Made by a program: the position numbers and the translations under genes. This document shows positions 7,813-10,601 of a stretch of DNA of 10,601 bases, piece by piece (within the stretch, counting starts at the first letter, position 1; each line of letters begins with the position of its first letter). The DNA is from Erysipelothrix sp. (GTDB lineage Bacteria > Bacillota_I > Bacilli_A > Erysipelotrichales > Erysipelotrichaceae). The stretch covers positions 1 to 10,601 of the forward strand of contig JAAZEC010000189.1 of the NCBI GenBank assembly GCA_012512495.1, in the 5' to 3' direction. The notes under the pieces were generated by a model. It was given only the letters and a program-made list of their open reading frames with translations, was not told the DNA's origin and ran no database searches.

Positions 7813-7821
7813 TGTTATAAT
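7813..7821. promoter_or_regulatory. Shared bidirectional -10 element (mutY on plus, membrane protein on minus)
   Basis: The plus strand reads TGTTATAAT (7813-7821), a perfect extended -10 (TGn plus TATAAT). The minus strand reads TATAAC (7814-7819, 5 of 6) over the same symmetric TTATAA core. Predicted starts are at about 7828 (plus), which is the A of the mutY ATG, and about 7807 (minus), 11 nt before the other gene's ATG. No good -35 hexamer is present at 16-18 nt on either strand, which the extended -10 would tolerate on the plus strand. The whole gap between the two start codons is 31 bp. Confidence 0.6.
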
Positions 7822-7827
7822 GCCTTC

Positions 7828-8838
7828 ATGAATAAAGAAACGTTCTCCATTCCTCTGATTGAATGGTATCAACAAAACAAAAGAAGCCTTCCCTTTCGTA
7901 ATGACAATAACCCCTATTCCATCTGGGTGAGTGAGATCATGGCACAACAGACACAGATTGCGACCATGCTTCCCTATTATAACGCTTGGATGGCCAAATG
8001 GCCAACTATCGAATCACTAGCCGCTGCCAATGATCAACAGGTCAAGAAGCAGTGGGAGGGACTTGGCTATTATCGTAGAGCTTCCAACCTATTAAAGGGA
8101 GCCAGCTATGTGATGGAACACCATCAGGGCATCTTTCCAGAGGACCCTGCTGAGATTAATAAGATTCCTGGCATTGGTGATTATACGACAGGTGCGATTG
8201 CCTCGATTGCTTTTCACTTACCAGTGCCTGCGATTGATGGCAACGTGATTCGTGTCATGTCACGGATTAGTGAAGATGACAGGGACTTCCTGAAGATCAA
8301 GAATAAGAGAGAGCTGACGGTGACTCTAAAGGAATTGATGGCAGAGGTGAACCCTTCTGATTTCAATCAAGGACTGATGGAGCTGGGGGCGCTGGTTTGT
8401 ACACCGGTGAACCCGAAGTGCGATGAGTGTCCATTATCAAAGATCTGTTTAGCCTATAAGAACGGAACCACGGATAGCTATCCTGTCAAACGGACCAAGA
8501 CCAAAGTCATCACCCAAGAGTTTGATACCCTCGTGTATTTAAAAAATGATCAGCTACTCGTGTCTAGTGATGATTCCGATGGTCTAATGGAAGGTCTACT
8601 TCGTTTACCACAGGTTAATAGGAATGAGATAAGCCATCAAAATATGACTCTGGAGTATTCCAGCAAGCATGTCTACTCCCATCGAATCTGGCTGATGGAT
8701 ATCTATCGCTGTGACTCACTGGAGCTTCTTAATCCTAAATGGTTCTGGCTTGATGTGAGTGAGATTGAACAAGCGAGTTTCGCTGGAGCACATAAGAAAA
8801 TAATCGATAAACTAGTGAAAAAAAACATCTCTGATTAA
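7828..8838 (+). CDS. mutY: A/G-specific adenine DNA glycosylase MutY
   Basis: This 336-residue base-excision repair enzyme removes adenine mispaired with 8-oxoguanine. The N-terminal part has LPFR (21-24, usually LPWR) and SEIMAQQTQ with catalytic Glu36. The helix-hairpin-helix has IPGIGDYTTGAIAS, including Tyr119, followed by the catalytic Asp137 in AIDGNVIRV. The [4Fe-4S] cluster ligands are C191, C198, C201 and C207, with the standard C-X6-C-X2-C-X5-C spacing. A NUDIX-like C-terminal domain for 8-oxoG recognition follows (from about 228) with YSH at 283-285, where Bacillus-type enzymes have FSH. All catalytic residues are present. The ATG at 7828 is the only sensible start: there is no upstream in-frame ATG, GTG or TTG in the gap. 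No Shine-Dalgarno sequence precedes it, and the -10 predicts a transcript starting at the A of ATG, so the message is probably leaderless. Its stop codon lies inside the terminator loop. Confidence 0.97.
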   Translation: MNKETFSIPLIEWYQQNKRSLPFRNDNNPYSIWVSEIMAQQTQIATMLPYYNAWMAKWPTIESLAAANDQQVKKQWEGLGYYRRASNLLKGASYVMEHHQGIFPEDPAEINKIPGIGDYTTGAIASIAFHLPVPAIDGNVIRVMSRISEDDRDFLKIKNKRELTVTLKELMAEVNPSDFNQGLMELGALVCTPVNPKCDECPLSKICLAYKNGTTDSYPVKRTKTKVITQEFDTLVYLKNDQLLVSSDDSDGLMEGLLRLPQVNRNEISHQNMTLEYSSKHVYSHRIWLMDIYRCDSLELLNPKWFWLDVSEIEQASFAGAHKKIIDKLVKKNISD

Positions 8839-8850
8839 GGAGATGTTTTT
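8818..8850. terminator. Bidirectional intrinsic terminator shared by mutY and the purine permease
   Basis: An 11-bp stem (8821-8831 with 8840-8850, AAAAACATCTC with GAGATGTTTTT) encloses an 8-nt loop TGATTAAG. A run of T ends the plus-strand arm, and eight A at 8818-8825 give eight T on the minus strand, so the hairpin can end transcripts from both convergent genes. The TAA stop of mutY (8836-8838) sits in the loop, and the 5' arm encodes the last residues of MutY (KKNIS). Confidence 0.9.
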
Positions 8851-8861
8851 AAATACTAGAT

Positions 8862-10235
8862 TTACTTAGGCCAGGAAGCCCACGCCTCATAGACATAGTT
8901 TACGAGGAAGAGTAGTGAGGTAAAGATAACAATAGGGTGAACTTGTTTGATTTTACCTAGGGCAAGTTTAACAACGATGTAAGTGATGAAACCAAAGGCG
9001 ATACCAGTGGCAATGGAGTAGGACAAGCCCATGAAGGCTCCAGCAAAGAAGCATGGAATAGCTTCTTCAAGGTCTCCCCACTTGATTTCAGCGAAGGATG
9101 ACATCATCATAATCCCTACCACAATAAGGGCTGGTGAGGTTGCTGCACTTGGTACTAAGAGTGCGATTGGAGCAAAGAAAATACTGAGCAAGAAACAGAT
9201 GGCTACAGTAGTTGCTGTGAGGCCAGTTTTACCACCGGCTTCGATACCAGCTGCTGATTCAACGTAAGTTGTTGTATTTGAGGTTCCTAGGACTGCTCCT
9301 ACGGATGTACCAATAGCATCTGCGAAGAGCGCTCTATCCATGCGGGATGAGAATCCCTTGGAGTCTTGAAGGCTCTTGATATCTTCGTCTGAGAAGATTC
9401 CTGATTTACGACCCGTTCCAATGAAGGTACCAATCGTATCAAAGGTATCCGTTAGTGAGAAAGCAAAGATGGTCATGAAAATTTGAAGGTAGCGGCTTGG
9501 ATCAGCGAATAAAGTTGATAGACCAGTAAAGGCTTGACCAAAGACGGAACTGAAATCAGTGAACATAGTTGAGAAGGCTTCTGTTGTGATTGAGACGCTA
9601 GAGATATCGACAACATTCATTGGAATACCTAGTAAGGTAGTTCCGATAATGCCAATGAGGATAGCCCCTTTGACTTTCATTAACAGTAGGATGATGGTTG
9701 CTGCGAAGCCGATCAGTGTCAAAATCGCAGTTGTATTATTGAGTGTCGCAAGTCCTGGTACAGCACCTGAGATATCAATAATGCCGGCATTGAGGAATCC
9801 CAAATAGGCAATGAAGATCCCGATGCCACCGCCGATAGCGTGTTGTAAGGACTCTGGAATTGCACTAATGATAGCTTTACGTAAGCGTGTGATAGTAATG
9901 AGGATATTAACAATACCACACACGAACACCATAGCAAGCCCCTCTTGCCAAGTGAAACCTAATTGTAAAACAACATAGTAGGTAAAGAATGAATTGAGTC
10001 CCATTCCTGGTGCCAAGGCGTAAGGAACGTTAGCGAATAACCCCATGACTAGTGTTCCGATTGCTGAGGCAAGAATTGTTGCTAAGAATACCGCATAGTA
10101 GGGAATTCCTGCTGCTTGTAACATGTCTGGATTGACAAACAAAATGTATGCCATCGTAAAGAATGTGGTAAGTCCGGCTAGGACTTCAGTCGATACGTTT
10201 GTACCGTTCTCCTTGAGCTTGAAAAATTTTTCCAT
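8862..10235 (-). CDS. NCS2-family (AzgA/PbuG-like) purine permease, probably guanine/hypoxanthine
   Basis: This 457-residue polytopic membrane transporter has hydrophobic segments along its whole length, compatible with the 14-helix NCS2 fold. It takes up purine bases, usually by proton symport. The N-terminus, with STEVLAGLTTFFTMAYIL (15-32), is characteristic of the AzgA-like branch rather than the uracil/xanthine branch. Further landmarks are ALAPGMGLNSFFTY (73-86), FSLTDTFDTIGTFIGTG (259-275, substrate-site helix) and GTSNTTTYVESAAGIEAG (317-334, with E326). The start is the ATG at 10233-10235 with AAGGAGA 5 nt upstream. A guanine-class riboswitch and terminator in its leader argue for a guanine/hypoxanthine carrier like PbuG, though adenine carriers of the same family look similar. 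The gene is monocistronic and ends at a terminator shared with mutY. Confidence 0.93.
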   Translation of the reverse strand: MEKFFKLKENGTNVSTEVLAGLTTFFTMAYILFVNPDMLQAAGIPYYAVFLATILASAIGTLVMGLFANVPYALAPGMGLNSFFTYYVVLQLGFTWQEGLAMVFVCGIVNILITITRLRKAIISAIPESLQHAIGGGIGIFIAYLGFLNAGIIDISGAVPGLATLNNTTAILTLIGFAATIILLLMKVKGAILIGIIGTTLLGIPMNVVDISSVSITTEAFSTMFTDFSSVFGQAFTGLSTLFADPSRYLQIFMTIFAFSLTDTFDTIGTFIGTGRKSGIFSDEDIKSLQDSKGFSSRMDRALFADAIGTSVGAVLGTSNTTTYVESAAGIEAGGKTGLTATTVAICFLLSIFFAPIALLVPSAATSPALIVVGIMMMSSFAEIKWGDLEEAIPCFFAGAFMGLSYSIATGIAFGFITYIVVKLALGKIKQVHPIVIFTSLLFLVNYVYEAWASWPK

Positions 10236-10280
10236 CTCTTTCTCCTTATTTTTTCTAGTATTGTTAAATCAAGAAAAACA

Positions 10281-10307
10281 AAAAAAGTCGGGAAGAAAAC
10301 CGACTTT
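10281..10307 (-). terminator. Riboswitch-controlled intrinsic terminator in the permease leader
   Basis: On the minus strand AAAGTCGG (10300-10307) pairs perfectly with CCGACTTT (10284-10291) over 8 bp around an 8-nt loop. The stem is followed by a T-rich tract, seven T including the end of the stem, then G and five T. It lies 24 nt below the riboswitch aptamer and 46 nt above the permease start, the expected place for an OFF-type expression platform. A second small hairpin, ACTTTT with AAAAGT (10309-10326), sits between aptamer and terminator and may take part in the antiterminator; I did not establish that alternative fold. Confidence 0.85.
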
Positions 10308-10330
10308 GACTTTTAACATCAAAAGTTTTC

Positions 10331-10406
10331 AACCATTCTTGTCGAATCATTTACGGTGATTCGGTAGAGACTCCCTAACCTTATTTCAGGGATTAAATTC
10401 TTGGTT
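10331..10406 (-). promoter_or_regulatory. Purine riboswitch aptamer, guanine/hypoxanthine class
   Basis: On the minus strand the three-way junction matches the purine aptamer. P2 is CCCTGA with TTAGGG, and its 7-nt loop AATAAGG resembles GATAUGG of B. subtilis xpt. The junction segment TCTCTACC is conserved. P3 is GAATCA with TGATTC around CCGTAAA, identical to the xpt L3. The following GAC places a C at the specificity position (C74 in xpt), which marks guanine/hypoxanthine rather than adenine binding. P1 is irregular: AACCA pairs with TGGTT outside and TTT with AAG inside, with an unpaired stretch between them. Ligand binding should favour the terminator below and so shut off the permease when purines are plentiful. 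Confidence 0.92.
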
Positions 10407-10422
10407 AAACAAATACAGGTTT

Positions 10423-10452
10423 AATATAACAGATTAAAGAAAGACGTGTCAA
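10423..10452 (-). promoter_or_regulatory. Promoter of the riboswitch-permease transcript
   Basis: On the minus strand a perfect TTGACA (10447-10452) and an extended -10, TGTTATATT with the hexamer TATATT at 10423-10428, are 18 nt apart. Transcription would start near 10416, about 10 nt ahead of the aptamer. This is the best-matching promoter in the window, consistent with control exerted mainly by the riboswitch afterwards. Confidence 0.75.
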
Positions 10453-10601
10453 GGTAAAACTTAATTCAAAATTCTAAAACAAGAGACTGTCTATTGAATG
10501 TCACTAAATACGCCATCAGATACACGCTGACAGTATTCTGTAACGACAATAATTGATTGAACATACCTTTGAATTGATTCCAACTCTTTATTAGATATTT
10601 A
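10453..10601. other. Right-edge region without a supported gene; possible short coding remnant on minus
   Basis: No gene with a normal start is visible here. On the minus strand one frame from 10598 to the TAG at 10491-10493 gives 35 residues that look protein-like (amphipathic, with KELESIQRYVQSIIVVTEYC). A stop codon lies directly upstream at 10599-10601, and there is no ATG in that frame. A second minus frame is open from the window edge to a TGA at 10466-10468, but its product is less protein-like. Either could be the end of a gene beyond the window, possibly frameshifted, or chance. Confidence 0.2.

Noticed and set aside
9559..9937. Open frames on both strands inside the permease gene
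   Set aside because: They are alternative frames of a continuous NCS2 permease with intact family motifs.
10123..10359. Plus-strand open frame of 78 codons across the permease start and leader
   Set aside because: It runs antisense through the permease start, the terminator and part of the riboswitch, and has no ribosome binding site.
1..10601. CRISPR array, insertion sequence, prophage or defence island
   Set aside because: No spaced direct repeats, no transposase or integrase frame and no terminal inverted repeats were seen; codon use looks even across the genes.

Overview
The window looks like chromosomal DNA from a low-to-moderate GC Gram-positive bacterium (Firmicutes/Bacillota). This rests on strong AAGGAGG-type ribosome binding sites, sigma-A-like promoters, a purine riboswitch ahead of a purine permease, glycolipid-type GT4 glycosyltransferases with a flippase-like membrane protein, and a complete one-chain pyruvate:ferredoxin oxidoreductase typical of anaerobic or fermentative members. 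An Erysipelotrichia-like or other anaerobic Firmicute is possible, but genus cannot be fixed by eye. UGA is read as stop. I see no transposase, integrase, phage gene, CRISPR array, tRNA or rRNA.

Layout from left to right. At 1-2214 (minus) is a two-gene operon. A flippase-like/LPG-synthase-TM (UPF0104-type) membrane protein is followed 2 bp later by a GT4 glycosyltransferase resembling diacylglycerol 3-glucosyltransferases, whose last residues fall outside the window. At 2277-5842 (minus) is nifJ, pyruvate:ferredoxin (flavodoxin) oxidoreductase, with its own promoter and terminator. At 5843-6014 is a divergent promoter region with an imperfect inverted repeat. At 6015-7376 (plus) is a second GT4 glycosyltransferase resembling the LafB/CpoA type that adds the second sugar, with an extra C-terminal domain of about 105 residues that looks ASCH-like. 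It converges on, and overlaps by 12 bp, a small unknown membrane protein (7365-7796, minus). That gene is divergent from mutY (7828-8838, plus) across a 31-bp gap in which one TTATAA core seems to serve as -10 for both strands; mutY is predicted to be leaderless. mutY and the next gene converge on one bidirectional terminator. At 8862-10235 (minus) is an NCS2/AzgA-type purine permease, expressed behind a promoter, a guanine-class purine riboswitch and an intrinsic terminator (10281-10452). The last 150 bases hold no convincing gene.

Functionally the window is mostly housekeeping: membrane glycolipid (probably lipoteichoic-acid anchor) synthesis on both sides of pyruvate oxidation, oxidative-damage repair, and purine salvage. 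No clear new multi-gene system is visible. The most unusual items are the glycosyltransferase with an ASCH-like tail, the very compact bidirectional promoter with a leaderless mutY, and the mutY stop codon placed inside a shared terminator loop.
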